From positions 124,001-188,000 of the forward strand of contig JAPSFS010000003.1 in the NCBI GenBank assembly GCA_035063785.1: 64,000 bases of DNA, in the 5' to 3' direction. The position numbers and the translations under genes are program-made. The DNA is from Comamonas_C sp026954015. GTDB lineage: Bacteria > Pseudomonadota > Gammaproteobacteria > Burkholderiales > Burkholderiaceae_C. The notes beneath the pieces were generated by a model that did no database searches, was not told the origin of the DNA, and saw nothing but the letters and a program-made list of their open reading frames with translations. Positions 8,237-16,954 of the stretch are shown here, one piece after another; the stretch's first letter is position 1; each line of letters starts with the position of its first letter.

Positions 8237-8779
8237 TCAAGCGGACGGCGAGGCCGGCGCGGGCGCCAGGTCGAGCTGCATCTGCACCATCGCCACCAGC
8301 GCGTGCACCGAGGGCCGGCGCGCCTCGACGACGTACTGCGCCACCGCGCGGTACAGCGGGTCGCGCACGCGGTAGAGCTCGCGCAGACGCTCCAGCGGGT
8401 TGGCCACCTGCAGCAGCGGGCGCTTGCTGTCGTGGCGCAGGCGCCGAAAGATCGCCTCGGGCGCGGCGCGCAGGTAGAACACCGGCGCGCAGCCGCGCGC
8501 AAGCAGCGCGCGGTTGGCCTCGCGCAGCACCACGCCGCCGCCGGTGGAAAGCACCATGCTCTCACCGCTTTGCGCGAGTTCCTCAAGCAACTGCGTCTCG
8601 CAGTCGCGAAAGGCCTCCTCGCCGCGGAGCTCGAAATACGCGCGGATGCTGCACCCCAGCCGCTGCTCCAGACGCTGGTCCATGTCGACGAATGGCAATT
8701 CGAGCCGGCGCGCCAGATGCCGGCCCACGGTCGATTTGCCCGAACCCGGCAGGCCCACCAGCGTGCAGCGCGTAGCCAT
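8237..8779 (-). CDS. aroK: Shikimate kinase
   Basis: Phosphorylates shikimate at the 3-hydroxyl with ATP in the pathway to chorismate. The 180-residue product carries Walker A GLPGSGKSTVGR at residues 9-20, the shikimate-binding acidic pair FVDMDQRLE near residue 33, the GGG motif LSTGGGVVLRE near residue 80, and the LID-region arginines RLRHDSKRPLL. The ATG at 8779 starts right before the P-loop. AroB, the usual neighbour, is absent; the gene stands alone and convergent with recX, so a second aroK elsewhere is possible. Confidence 0.9.
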   Translation of the reverse strand: MATRCTLVGLPGSGKSTVGRHLARRLELPFVDMDQRLEQRLGCSIRAYFELRGEEAFRDCETQLLEELAQSGESMVLSTGGGVVLREANRALLARGCAPVFYLRAAPEAIFRRLRHDSKRPLLQVANPLERLRELYRVRDPLYRAVAQYVVEARRPSVHALVAMVQMQLDLAPAPASPSA

Positions 8780-8847
8780 TGCGATCTCTCTTTTTCGACG
8801 TAGCCGTTCAGTGTACGGGCTGCGGCGACGCGCGCCGTATCACTTTC

Positions 8848-8853
8848 TATACT
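8848..8853 (+). promoter_or_regulatory. -10 hexamer of the PACE efflux gene (predicted leaderless)
   Basis: TATACT lies six bases before the ATG at 8860. A start site at or next to the ATG is expected, and no Shine-Dalgarno sequence is present. Confidence 0.45.
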
Positions 8854-8859
8854 CGCGCG

Positions 8860-9312
8860 ATGCCCACCACGCCAGCACACGCCAGCGGCCTGCAGGGGCC
8901 GTGGCGCCGGGTGATCTACGTCACCATCTACGAGATCATCGCGATCGTCGCCTCGGGCCTGCTGTTCATCGTGATCGGCCAGCCGCCGGGTGAATCGGGC
9001 GTGATGGCGGTGGCCGCGTCGGCGATTGCGGTGGTCTGGAACGTCACCTTCAACGGCGTGTTCGAATGGTGGGAGGCGCGCCAGAGCGTCAAGGGCCGCT
9101 CGGTCAAGCGCCGCGTGGCGCACGCGATCGGCTTCGAAGGGGGCCTGGCGCTGATCCTGATCCCGCTCATGGCCTGGTGGTTTCGCGTCGGCCTGTGGGA
9201 AGCGCTGGTGATGGAGGCCGCGCTCGTGGTGTTCTTCCTCGTCTACACCTACGTGTTCAACTGGGCGTTCGACCACGTCTTCGGGCTGCCCGCGTCGGCG
9301 CAGGCGGGCTAG
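8860..9312 (+). CDS. PACE-family (AceI-like) multidrug efflux transporter
   Basis: A 150-residue membrane protein made of two bacterial-transmembrane-pair repeats, with four predicted helices at about residues 18-38, 45-65, 90-110 and 115-140. The first helix contains RRVIYVTIYEIIAI, whose glutamate at residue 25 fits the essential proton-coupled glutamate of AceI; the repeat signature WNVTFNGVFEWWE follows, echoed by YVFNWAFDHVFG. PACE proteins export chlorhexidine, biogenic diamines and related cations by proton exchange. The ATG at 8860 was chosen over an upstream in-frame start because of length and the adjacent -10 hexamer. The 3' end overlaps the convergent TetR gene by 56 bases. Confidence 0.85.
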   Translation: MPTTPAHASGLQGPWRRVIYVTIYEIIAIVASGLLFIVIGQPPGESGVMAVAASAIAVVWNVTFNGVFEWWEARQSVKGRSVKRRVAHAIGFEGGLALILIPLMAWWFRVGLWEALVMEAALVVFFLVYTYVFNWAFDHVFGLPASAQAG

Positions 9313-9991
9313 CCGCGTCGGGGCGCTGCAGCACGCCGCGCAACAGCGCCTGGATGCACTGCGCGATGACCTCGGGCGCGGCGTACTGCCCGTCGGGGCG
9401 ATACCACCGGCCGATCCAGCTCAGCCCGCCAGCGATGACGAACGCGGCAATCTTGGGGTCGCACGGCGCGATCGAGCCTTCCTCCACGCCCTGCGCCACG
9501 AGCCGGCGAAACGCCAGGTCGATTTCCGACTTCATGCGCCGCAGTTCGGTGCGGCTGGGCTCGGGCACCTCCTCGTCGCCCACGCGGATCAGGCACATGC
9601 CGAAGGGCTGCGTGACGATCTCGGCGTAGACCTGCATGCAGGCGCGCAACTGGTCGAGCGCATTGCCGCCCGCCTGGCGCGACGCCTCGATGCCGTCCAG
9701 CGTCATGCGCAGGCCCTTGTTCACGCAGGCCAGCAGGATCTCGTCCTTGTTCTTGACGTAGTAGTACAGCGTGGGCTTGGTGACGTGCAGGCTCGCGGCG
9801 ATGTCGTCCAGCGAGGTGGCGTGAAAGCCGCGCTCGTTGAACATGCGCGCGGCGGTGGTGAGCACCGCGTTGCGCTTGGCCTCGCGCTGCTGCTCGCGCC
9901 GCGACGGCAACGCCCAGGGCGACGCCGGCTTGCGCGCGCGGCGCGGCGCGAGCGGCGCGGCGGCCGGGTCAGTCGCGCGCCGCGCGACCAT
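9257..9991 (-). CDS. TetR-family regulator, divergent from the acid-uptake operon
   Basis: A 244-residue regulator with a long basic N-terminal arm (residues 1-38) before the HTH domain: LTTAARMFNERGFHATSLDDIAASLHV and TKPTLYYYVKNKDEIL at about residues 44-86. The C-terminal ligand domain contains GGLSWIGRWYRPDG, a signature seen in TetR proteins that control CoA-ester catabolism. It is divergent from the ABC transporter/acyl-CoA ligase operon starting at 10121, so that operon is its probable target, with an acyl-CoA or the free acid as inducer. Nested inverted repeats lie between the genes. Confidence 0.88.
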   Translation of the reverse strand: MVARRATDPAAAPLAPRRARKPASPWALPSRREQQREAKRNAVLTTAARMFNERGFHATSLDDIAASLHVTKPTLYYYVKNKDEILLACVNKGLRMTLDGIEASRQAGGNALDQLRACMQVYAEIVTQPFGMCLIRVGDEEVPEPSRTELRRMKSEIDLAFRRLVAQGVEEGSIAPCDPKIAAFVIAGGLSWIGRWYRPDGQYAAPEVIAQCIQALLRGVLQRPDAASPPAPTRAARRRGRTPS

Positions 9992-10037
9992 GCAGCGCCT
10001 CCGGCTGGATTCGGGTAAGTCCTGATGTCGTCATGGG

Positions 10038-10066
10038 TACTTGCACTGAAAATCTACTTTCAAGTA
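10038..10066. promoter_or_regulatory. Nested inverted repeats, probable TetR operator
   Basis: TACTTG (10038-10043) pairs with CAAGTA (10061-10066), and TGAAA-N6-TTTCA (10047-10062) is nested inside. The site is AT-rich and lies between the divergent TetR and ABC transporter genes. Confidence 0.5.
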
Positions 10067-10120
10067 ACCAGCTTACACAAGAGTAGCCTTTTCGGGACGC
10101 GAACAAACCCTTAGACCCCG

Positions 10121-10981
10121 ATGCAACACCCTCAGGCCCCAACCGCGGCGCAGGCCGCCCCGCTGCTGCAAGCGCGCGACGTGACGCTGGCGTTCGGCGG
10201 CGTGCGCGCACTCTCGGGCGTGAGCTTCGACGTGCAACCTGGTTCCATCACCGCGGTCATCGGGCCCAACGGCGCAGGCAAGACGTCGCTGTTCAACACC
10301 ATCTCGGGCTTTTATCGCCCGGCGCAGGGCAGCATCACGTTCAAGGGCCAGGACATCACGCGCATCCCCGCGCCCCGGCGCGCGAAGATGGGCCTGGGGC
10401 GCAGCTTTCAGAACATCGCCCTCTTTCGCGGCATGACGGTGCTCGACAACATCAAGCTCGGCCGCCACGCGCACCTGAAGACCAATGTGTTCGACGCGCT
10501 GCTGTACCTCGGGCGTGCGCGCCGCGAGGAGGCCGAGCTGCGCCGCGAGGTGGAAGAACGCATCATCGATTTCCTCGAAATCGACCACATCCGCCACGCA
10601 CCCGTCTCGGCTCTCTCGTACGGCCTGCAAAAGCGCGTGGAGATGGCGCGGGCGCTGGCGATGCAGCCTGAAATATTGATGCTCGACGAGCCTGTCGCGG
10701 GCATGAACCGCGAGGAAACCGAGGACATGGCGCGCTTCATCCTCGACGTGCGCGCCGAGTGGGGCGTGACGGTGCTGATGGTGGAGCACGACATGGGCAT
10801 GGTGATGGACCTCTCGGACCATGTGGTGGTGCTCAACTTCGGCGAGGTGATCGCGCGCGGCACGCCCGCGCAGGTGCAGGCCGACCCCGAGGTGGCGCGC
10901 GCCTACCTCGGCTCGGGCGACGTGCAGACGCTGCGCGCCAAGCTGCGCGCAGCCGGCGGCGCACGCACGGAGGCCGCGTGA
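10121..10981 (+). CDS. ABC transporter ATP-binding protein (LivG type), first of the acid-uptake operon
   Basis: A 286-residue cytoplasmic ATPase of the hydrophobic amino acid uptake (HAAT) family. Walker A GPNGAGKTS lies at residues 48-56, the Q-loop region RSFQNIALF follows, then the signature ALSYGLQKRVEMARAL, Walker B ILMLDEPVAGM and the switch histidine VEHDMGM. The LivG-type insertion between Q-loop and signature is present. It is the first gene of an eight-gene operon; its TGA overlaps the permease ATG by one base. HAAT systems move branched-chain amino acids, but also aromatic acids, urea and dicarboxylates, so the name does not fix the substrate. Confidence 0.92.
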   Translation: MQHPQAPTAAQAAPLLQARDVTLAFGGVRALSGVSFDVQPGSITAVIGPNGAGKTSLFNTISGFYRPAQGSITFKGQDITRIPAPRRAKMGLGRSFQNIALFRGMTVLDNIKLGRHAHLKTNVFDALLYLGRARREEAELRREVEERIIDFLEIDHIRHAPVSALSYGLQKRVEMARALAMQPEILMLDEPVAGMNREETEDMARFILDVRAEWGVTVLMVEHDMGMVMDLSDHVVVLNFGEVIARGTPAQVQADPEVARAYLGSGDVQTLRAKLRAAGGARTEAA

Positions 10982-11859
10982 TGGACTGGGGTTATCTGTT
11001 CGAGGTCAGCCTCACCGGCATCATGGGCGGCGGCCTGTACGCGCTCGCGGGCCTGGCCTTCGTCATGGTCTACAAGGCCACGCGCGTGGTGAACCTCGCC
11101 ATCGGTGAGATGCTGATGGCGGGCGGCTACCTGTTCTTTACCTTCGCGGCGATGTGGGCGCTGCCGCTGTGGCTGGCGATTCCCGCCGCGGTGCTGGCCA
11201 GCGGCGTGCTCGGCGCGGTGATCGAGCGCACGATGATCCGCCCGCTGCTGGGCGAGCCGCCGATCTCCGCCTTCATGGTGACCATAGGCCTGGGTTCGGT
11301 GCTCGTGGGCCTGGTGGAGATGATCTGGTCGGCCGACCAGCGACGACTGCCGGACTTTCTGCCCACGCAGGCCATCACGATCGGCGACGCCTTCCTCGCG
11401 CCCAAGGTGTTCTGGGGCGCGGTGATCGCGGCGGTGTTCATCGCGGCGGTGCTGCTGGTGTTCCGCTACTGGCGCGGGGGCGTGGCGCTGCGCGCCACCG
11501 CAAGCGACCAGGCCGCGGCCTATGCCGTGGGCATCAACGTGCCGCGCGTGTTCTCGCTGTCGTGGGTGGTCTCGGCCATGCTCGCGGCCGTGTCGGGGAT
11601 CATCGTCGGCTCGATCGGCGGGATCTCGTCGAGCATGGGCGTGTTCGGACTCACGGTGCTCGTGGTGGTGATCGTGGGCGGACTGGACAGCGTGCTCGGC
11701 GCGCTGGTCGCCGGTCTGCTGATGGGGTTGGTGGAGGGGCTCGCGGGCGCGTATCTCGGCGGCGAATACAAGCTGCTGGCCACGTTCATCGTGCTCGTCG
11801 TCATCCTCATGGTGCGGCCCTACGGCCTGTTCGGCACGCACGAGATCGAAAGACTGTAG
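10981..11859 (+). CDS. ABC transporter permease (LivH type)
   Basis: A 292-residue inner-membrane permease with about eight hydrophobic helices. LivH hallmarks are the N-terminal GIMGGGLYALAGLAFVMVYK and the block VNLAIGEMLMAGGY, and ALRATASDQAAAYAVGIN is the cytoplasmic coupling loop that contacts the ATPase. The start at 10981 overlaps the upstream stop, so it is translationally coupled; an earlier in-frame start inside the ATPase gene gives only shadow sequence. It pairs with the LivM-type permease that begins seven bases downstream. Confidence 0.92.
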   Translation: MDWGYLFEVSLTGIMGGGLYALAGLAFVMVYKATRVVNLAIGEMLMAGGYLFFTFAAMWALPLWLAIPAAVLASGVLGAVIERTMIRPLLGEPPISAFMVTIGLGSVLVGLVEMIWSADQRRLPDFLPTQAITIGDAFLAPKVFWGAVIAAVFIAAVLLVFRYWRGGVALRATASDQAAAYAVGINVPRVFSLSWVVSAMLAAVSGIIVGSIGGISSSMGVFGLTVLVVVIVGGLDSVLGALVAGLLMGLVEGLAGAYLGGEYKLLATFIVLVVILMVRPYGLFGTHEIERL

Positions 11860-11866
11860 GCAGACG

Positions 11867-12904
11867 ATGCGCATAGCAACCTTCAAGGAAAGCTACGTCG
11901 CCGACGCGGCGCTGTTCGACTCGCGCACGCAGCACGCCTGGCTGGCGATCGCGGCGGCGGCGCTGCTGCTCTTTCCCTTCATGGCCGACGACTACTGGCT
12001 GTACATGGCCTGCCTCGTCGCCATCAACGTCGCGAGCAGCGCGGGGCTGAACATCCTCACGGGCTACACCGGCCTCGTGAGCCTGGGACAGGCGGCCTTC
12101 ATGGGGCTGGGCGCCTACACCGTGGCCATCATGCAGTTGCGCTGGGGCACCCCGCTGGCGCTGAACCTGGTGATGGCGGGCGTGGTGGCGATGCTGGGCG
12201 GCATCATCGTCGGCGTGCCCTCGCTGCGCGTGAAGGGCCTGTACCTGGCGATCGTGACCATCGCCGCCACCTTCATCGCGCATTTCCTGTTCGCCAACTT
12301 CCAGTTCACCGGCGGCACCACGGGCCTGTCGATGCGGCCCGCGCAGGTGTTCGGCGTCGACCTGGACACGTCGTTTCGCCTGTACTGGCTGATCGTGCCC
12401 ATCACCGTGCTGATGCTTTTGGGCGCCGCCAACCTGTTTCGCACGCGCATCGGGCGGGCCTTCATCGCGATCCGCGACCGCGACATCTCGGCCGAGGTGC
12501 TGGGCATACCGCTGCTCAAGTACAAGCTGCTGTCGTTTGGCCTGTCGTCGTTCTACGCGGGCGTGGCGGGCGGGCTCTTCGCCTACTTCTTTCGCGTGAT
12601 CACGCCCGAGAGCTTTCCGCTGTCGATGTCGATCTTCTTCCTCGCGGCCATCATCGTCGGCGGCATGGGCTCGACGCTGGGCTCCATCCTGGGCGCGGCC
12701 TTCATGACCATGGTGCCCGAGCTGCTCAAGCTCATCTTCGACCTGCTGCCCGGCGGCGCCGATCTCACCGTGTTCCTCGCGCCGGTGCGGCTCGTGATCT
12801 TCGGCGCACTGATCATCGTCTTTCTGGTCTTCGAGCCGCTGGGGCTCGCGGAAATGTGGCGGCGCACGCGCCGGTTCTTTCACCTGTGGCCCTTCAAAAA
12901 CTAG
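11867..12904 (+). CDS. ABC transporter permease (LivM type)
   Basis: A 345-residue inner-membrane permease. LivM-type motifs: NILTGYTGLVSLGQAAFMGLG at about residues 63-83, VPSLRVKGLYLAIVT near residue 120, and the coupling-loop sequence IRDRDISAEVLGIPLLKYK near residue 205. About ten hydrophobic helices are predicted. With the LivH-type protein it forms the membrane channel of the importer. The C-terminus extends some twenty residues past the last helix with RRTRRFFHLWPFKN, which is basic and cytoplasmic. Confidence 0.92.
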   Translation: MRIATFKESYVADAALFDSRTQHAWLAIAAAALLLFPFMADDYWLYMACLVAINVASSAGLNILTGYTGLVSLGQAAFMGLGAYTVAIMQLRWGTPLALNLVMAGVVAMLGGIIVGVPSLRVKGLYLAIVTIAATFIAHFLFANFQFTGGTTGLSMRPAQVFGVDLDTSFRLYWLIVPITVLMLLGAANLFRTRIGRAFIAIRDRDISAEVLGIPLLKYKLLSFGLSSFYAGVAGGLFAYFFRVITPESFPLSMSIFFLAAIIVGGMGSTLGSILGAAFMTMVPELLKLIFDLLPGGADLTVFLAPVRLVIFGALIIVFLVFEPLGLAEMWRRTRRFFHLWPFKN

Positions 12905-12935
12905 CCACGCTTTACCCACTCACAAGGAGATCGAC

Positions 12936-14123
12936 ATGAACCAGCAAGCACTATCCCCCCGTCGCCGCAGCCTGATGCTGGGCGCGGCCGCCACCGGCCT
13001 TGCCGCGCTGACGCAACCGCTGTCGGTGCTGGCGCAAGGCGCCGACGAGATCGTGATCGGCGGCTCGATTCCGATGACCGGCGTGTTCGCCTTCGCCGGC
13101 GTGGGCATCAACGACGGCATCCAGGACTACGTGAAGATCATCAACGACGCGGGTGGCATCAAGGGCCGCAAGGTGCGCTACGTGCCCGAGGACACGGCCT
13201 ACAAGGTGGACGTATCGGTGGCGGCCTTCAAGAAGATCACGAGCCAGAACAAGGTCAACGTCTACTACGGCGATTCGACGGGCTTTGCCAAGACCATCAA
13301 CCCCGAGCTGGAGAGGAACGGCAACATCCTCATGGCCGGGGCCTCGTTCGCGAGCGAGCTCAACGACCCGAAGAAGTACCCGCACCAGTTCCTCGTCGGC
13401 CCCGACTACACCGAGATGTTCGGCATCCTGCTCAAGCACATCGCCAAGGAAAAGCCCGGCGCCAAGGTGGCCTTCGTCTATTCGGACTCCGAGTTCGGGC
13501 GCGACCCGATCGAAAAGAGCGAGGCCGCGGCCAAGGCGCTGGGCCTGTCGGTGCCCATCAAGATCATGACGGCGGCGGGCAGCGTGGACGTCTCGGGCGA
13601 GGTCATCAAGCTGCGCCGCGCCGCGCCGGACTACACCATCTTCCACGGCTACATCCTCGCGCCCATCCCCGAGTTCATCACCCAGGGCAAGCAGCAGGGC
13701 ATGACGACCAAGTGGATGGGCACGTTCTGGACCATGGACAGCTCCACCGTGATGAAGATGGGCCCGGATGGCGACGGCTTCATGGGCGTGATGCCCTACC
13801 GCTACTACTACGACACCGAGCCCGCGCCCCTGCTGGAAAAGATCCGCGCCATGCGCCCGCAGTACCAGAGCACGGCGTACACGCAGGGCATGCTCGCGGC
13901 GATGCTGTTCCTCGAATCCGCGAAGCGCTGCCTGGAGGCGAACAAGCCGCTCACGGGCGACACCATGAAGGCCGCGCTCAACTCCATCAGGGACTTCGAC
14001 ACCGGCGGCCTGATCGGCGTGCCGATCAGCATCCCGGGCAACTCCATCCCCGTGGGGCGCGTGTACCGGGCCGACATGAAGGCGCAGAAGATGGTCGCCG
14101 CCTCCGACTGGATCAAGCTCTGA
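12936..14123 (+). CDS. ABC transporter substrate-binding protein (LivK type) with Tat-like signal
   Basis: A 395-residue periplasmic binding protein (Peripla_BP_6 family). The N-terminus has RRRSLMLGAAATGLAAL and a likely cleavage after VLAQG; the twin arginine suggests export by Tat. The mature start EIVIGGSIPMTGVFAFAGVGIN and the block GGIKGRKVRYVPEDTAYKVD are typical. AAGGAG precedes the ATG by about six bases. It delivers the unknown acid to the permease pair; the genes for acyl-CoA ligase, hydratase and thiolase downstream argue for a carboxylic acid rather than an amino acid. Confidence 0.9.
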   Translation: MNQQALSPRRRSLMLGAAATGLAALTQPLSVLAQGADEIVIGGSIPMTGVFAFAGVGINDGIQDYVKIINDAGGIKGRKVRYVPEDTAYKVDVSVAAFKKITSQNKVNVYYGDSTGFAKTINPELERNGNILMAGASFASELNDPKKYPHQFLVGPDYTEMFGILLKHIAKEKPGAKVAFVYSDSEFGRDPIEKSEAAAKALGLSVPIKIMTAAGSVDVSGEVIKLRRAAPDYTIFHGYILAPIPEFITQGKQQGMTTKWMGTFWTMDSSTVMKMGPDGDGFMGVMPYRYYYDTEPAPLLEKIRAMRPQYQSTAYTQGMLAAMLFLESAKRCLEANKPLTGDTMKAALNSIRDFDTGGLIGVPISIPGNSIPVGRVYRADMKAQKMVAASDWIKL

Positions 14124-14127
14124 GCAT

Positions 14128-14222
14128 GCTCCTTTTTTGATGGCAGTTCGCGCTTTTCCGGAAACGATTACAGATATGAATGATGTGTAAATCGTTTATC
14201 AGAAAGCGCGAGCAGCTATCGA
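14128..14222 (+). repeat. Extended, divergent copy of the dispersed hairpin repeat
   Basis: CGCGCTTTTC and GAAAGCGCG form an outer stem, AAACGATTACA and TGTAAATCGTTT an inner one, and the element ends with GAGCAGCTATC, the family tail. It separates the binding-protein gene from the LivF-type ATPase gene and could thin out transcription or stabilise the upstream mRNA. Confidence 0.55.
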
Positions 14223-14244
14223 ATCTTTGAACACTCCATACGCC

Positions 14245-15066
14245 ATGACAGCCCCGGCCCCGGACCTGGTCCTCGAAGTCAACAACATCGAGGTGGTCTA
14301 CAACAAGGTCGTGCAGGCCCTGCGCGGGCTCTCGCTCGCGGTGCCGCGCGGCGAGATCGTGGCGCTGCTGGGCAGCAACGGCGCGGGCAAGAGCACCACG
14401 CTCAAGGCCGTCTCCAACCTGCTGCCGCTGGAAGACGGCCTGCTCGCCTCGGGCAGCATCCATTTCCAGGGGCAGGACACGGCGCGCGCCGCACCGCAGC
14501 AGCTCGTGCGGCGCGGCCTGTCGCACGTCATGGAAGGGCGCCACGTGTTCGAGGACCTGACGGTGGAGGAAAACCTCGTCGCCTCGACCTACGCGCTGAC
14601 CGGGCGCGAGGGCACGGGCAAGCCCGATTTCGATCTGGTCTACCAGTACTTCCCGCGCCTGTACGAGCGGCGCAAGGGCCTGGCGGGGTATCTGTCGGGT
14701 GGCGAGCAGCAGATGCTCGCGATCGGCCGCGCACTCATCGCCCGGCCCACGTTGATGCTGCTCGATGAGCCCTCGCTGGGCATTTCGCCCAGGCTCACCG
14801 AGGACATCTTCGCCATCATCGCGCGCATCAACGCCGAGCACGGCACGAGCATGCTGCTGGTGGAGCAGAACGCCACCGTGGCGCTGGCGGTGGCGCACCG
14901 CGGCTACATCATGGAAGGCGGCAAGATCGTGATCGACGGCACGGCCGAGCGCCTGGCGGGCGACGCCGACGTGCGCGAGTTCTACCTCGGCATGGGCGGC
15001 AGCGGCGAGGCCAGGAGCTTCAAGGACATCAAGCACTACAAGCGCAGGAAGCGCTGGCTGTCATGA
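14245..15066 (+). CDS. ABC transporter ATP-binding protein (LivF type)
   Basis: A 273-residue ATPase, partner of the LivG-type protein. Walker A GSNGAGKST is near residue 44, the signature LSGGEQQMLAIGRAL near residue 152, Walker B LMLLDEPSLGI, and the switch region LVEQNA. It carries a C-terminal extension of about 25 residues (FKDIKHYKRRKRWLS) that is longer and more basic than in ordinary LivF; this extension is what I would expect in transporters linked to an acyl-CoA ligase. ATG 14245 is preferred to the TTG at 14227. Its TGA overlaps the ligase ATG (ATGA). Confidence 0.9.
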   Translation: MTAPAPDLVLEVNNIEVVYNKVVQALRGLSLAVPRGEIVALLGSNGAGKSTTLKAVSNLLPLEDGLLASGSIHFQGQDTARAAPQQLVRRGLSHVMEGRHVFEDLTVEENLVASTYALTGREGTGKPDFDLVYQYFPRLYERRKGLAGYLSGGEQQMLAIGRALIARPTLMLLDEPSLGISPRLTEDIFAIIARINAEHGTSMLLVEQNATVALAVAHRGYIMEGGKIVIDGTAERLAGDADVREFYLGMGGSGEARSFKDIKHYKRRKRWLS

Positions 15067-16862
15067 ACCTGCCCGAACTCACCCTGCCGCAGATGCTGCG
15101 CGAGCGCGCCCGCATCGACGCGGCGCGCGTCGCGATCCGGCAGAAGGACTTCGGCATCTGGAAGCCCTTCACCTGGGCGCAGTACCACGCGCGCGCCTGC
15201 CACTTCGCGCAGGGCCTGGCGGCGCTGGGCCTGGCAAGCGGCGGGCACCTGGGCGTGATTTCCGAAAACCGCATCGAATGGGTGCTGGCGCAGATGGGCG
15301 CCGGGCTCTTGGGCGCGATCACCGTGGGCGTGTACCCCACCAGCCCCTCGCCCGAGGTTGCCTACGTCATCGGCCATGCCGACGTGGACATGGTGGTCTG
15401 CGAAGACCAGGAGCAGACGGACAAGGTGCTCGAGGCGCTCCCCGAGCTGCCGCGCATCAAAAAAATCATCGTCGTCGAGACCAAGGGCCTGCGCAGCTTC
15501 ACGCCGGAGCAGCGCGCGCTGATCGCCACCTTCGAAGAAGTGGAGCGGCTCGGCCGCGAGAGCGGGCAGGCGCAGCGGATCGACGAGGCGCTCGCGCGCC
15601 AGCAGCTCGACGACATCGGGCTCATGATCTACACCTCAGGCTCCACCGGCAAGCCCAAGGGGGCGATGATTTCGTGGCGCAACATCCGCGGCGTGGTGCC
15701 CGGCATCGTGGAGCGCATGCGGCTCGACGCGCGCGCCTCGCATCTTTCCTACCTGCCGCTGTGCCACGTGGCCGAGCAGATGCTGACCACCTTCACGCCG
15801 ATCTACCTCGGCTCGACGGTGAACTTCGGCGAATCGATACGCACCGTGCAGGAAGACCTGCGCGAGGTCGCGCCCAGCATGTTCCTGGGCGTGCCGCGCA
15901 TCTGGGAGAAGCTGCACGCGGCCATCCATATCAAGATGCAGGAGACGGGCGCGCTGCGCCGCACGCTCTTCACCCGCGCCATGACCGCCTGCGCGCCGCT
16001 GGCCGACAAGCCGCGCGCGCAGTGGTCGCTGGCCGAGCGCCTGCGCTTTGCGGCGTATTACTGGGTCATCCTGCGCGCGCTGCAGAACTTCATCGGCCTG
16101 CGCGAGGCGAGCGTCGCACTCACCGGCGCCGCGCCCATCGCGCCCGACGTGGTGCGGTTCTTCCGCACGCTGGGCGTGCCGCTGATCGAGGTCTATGGCC
16201 TCACCGAATCCACCGGCATGGTCACGGGCCACCGGCTCGATGACGTGGCCATCGGCACCGTCGGCCCGGTGACCGAGGGCGTGGCGTACCGCATCGCCGA
16301 CAACGGCGAATTCCAGATTCGCGGCGACATGGTCTTCGCGGGCTACTACAAGAACCCCGAGGCGACGGCGCAGTCCATCGTCGACGGCTGGTTGCACACC
16401 GGCGACGTGGTGCGCGAGGAGCACGGCCAGATCAAGATCGTGGACCGCCTCAAGGACATCATGATCACCGCGGGCGGCAAGAACATCACGCCGTCGGAGA
16501 TCGAGAACACGATGAAGGCCAGCCCCTTCATCAAGGAATGCATCATCGTCGCCGACGCGCGCAAGTTCGTCAGCGCCCTGGTGATGATCGACTTCGAGAC
16601 CGTCGGCAAATGGGCCGAGGCGCGGCGCCTGGCGTTCACGCATTTCCGCTCGCTCGTGGAGACGCCCGAGGTGCGCCAGCTCATGGACGAAGAGATCGCG
16701 CGCGGCAATGCCCACCTCGCGCAGGTGGCGCAGATCCGCAAGTTCCATCTCCTGACGAAGGAGCTGGACCACGACGACGGCGAGGTCACGGCCACGATGA
16801 AGGTGCGTCGCGCCAGCATCTACAAGGCGTATGCACAGGAAATCGAGGCAATGTATCGCTGA
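15063..16862 (+). CDS. AMP-forming acyl-CoA ligase (long-chain acyl-CoA synthetase-like)
   Basis: A 599-residue ANL-superfamily enzyme that activates a carboxylic acid to its CoA thioester through an acyl-adenylate. Motifs in order: A3 loop MIYTSGSTGKPKGAM near residue 187, acid-binding region VALTGAAPIAPDV, A5 VYGLTESTGMV, A7 GWLHTGDVV and A8/A10 IVDRLKDIMITAGGKNITPSEIE. Its overall layout matches long-chain or branched-chain acid ligases (AMP-dependent synthetase, FadD15-like), but the acid cannot be named from sequence. Translational coupling to the ABC ATPase suggests vectorial uptake: the acid is trapped as CoA ester as it enters. Confidence 0.9.
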   Translation: MNLPELTLPQMLRERARIDAARVAIRQKDFGIWKPFTWAQYHARACHFAQGLAALGLASGGHLGVISENRIEWVLAQMGAGLLGAITVGVYPTSPSPEVAYVIGHADVDMVVCEDQEQTDKVLEALPELPRIKKIIVVETKGLRSFTPEQRALIATFEEVERLGRESGQAQRIDEALARQQLDDIGLMIYTSGSTGKPKGAMISWRNIRGVVPGIVERMRLDARASHLSYLPLCHVAEQMLTTFTPIYLGSTVNFGESIRTVQEDLREVAPSMFLGVPRIWEKLHAAIHIKMQETGALRRTLFTRAMTACAPLADKPRAQWSLAERLRFAAYYWVILRALQNFIGLREASVALTGAAPIAPDVVRFFRTLGVPLIEVYGLTESTGMVTGHRLDDVAIGTVGPVTEGVAYRIADNGEFQIRGDMVFAGYYKNPEATAQSIVDGWLHTGDVVREEHGQIKIVDRLKDIMITAGGKNITPSEIENTMKASPFIKECIIVADARKFVSALVMIDFETVGKWAEARRLAFTHFRSLVETPEVRQLMDEEIARGNAHLAQVAQIRKFHLLTKELDHDDGEVTATMKVRRASIYKAYAQEIEAMYR

Positions 16863-16895
16863 CGAGGACGCGGCGCGGACCACGCAATTCAAAGC

Positions 16896-16939
16896 CGGAT
16901 CGGCCTCCAGCGCCCGCCACACAAGCGTCAGCAGCTATG
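16896..16939 (+). repeat. Dispersed hairpin repeat, degenerate copy
   Basis: GGCCTCCAGCGC and CAAGCGTCAGCAGCTATGG match the left arm, right arm and tail of the family. The tail runs into the leader of the hydratase gene, and its final ATG is an in-frame but less likely start. Confidence 0.55.
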
Positions 16940-16954
16940 GATGAAGGAGTGAAC

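Noticed and set aside
14227..14244. TTG start for the LivF-type ATPase of the first ABC operon
   Set aside because: The ATG six codons later is a better start and the added residues are not conserved; there is no Shine-Dalgarno sequence for the TTG.
16937..16939. ATG in the tail of the repeat as start of the enoyl-CoA hydratase
   Set aside because: AAGGAG is placed correctly for the ATG at 16955, and the domain begins shortly after that.
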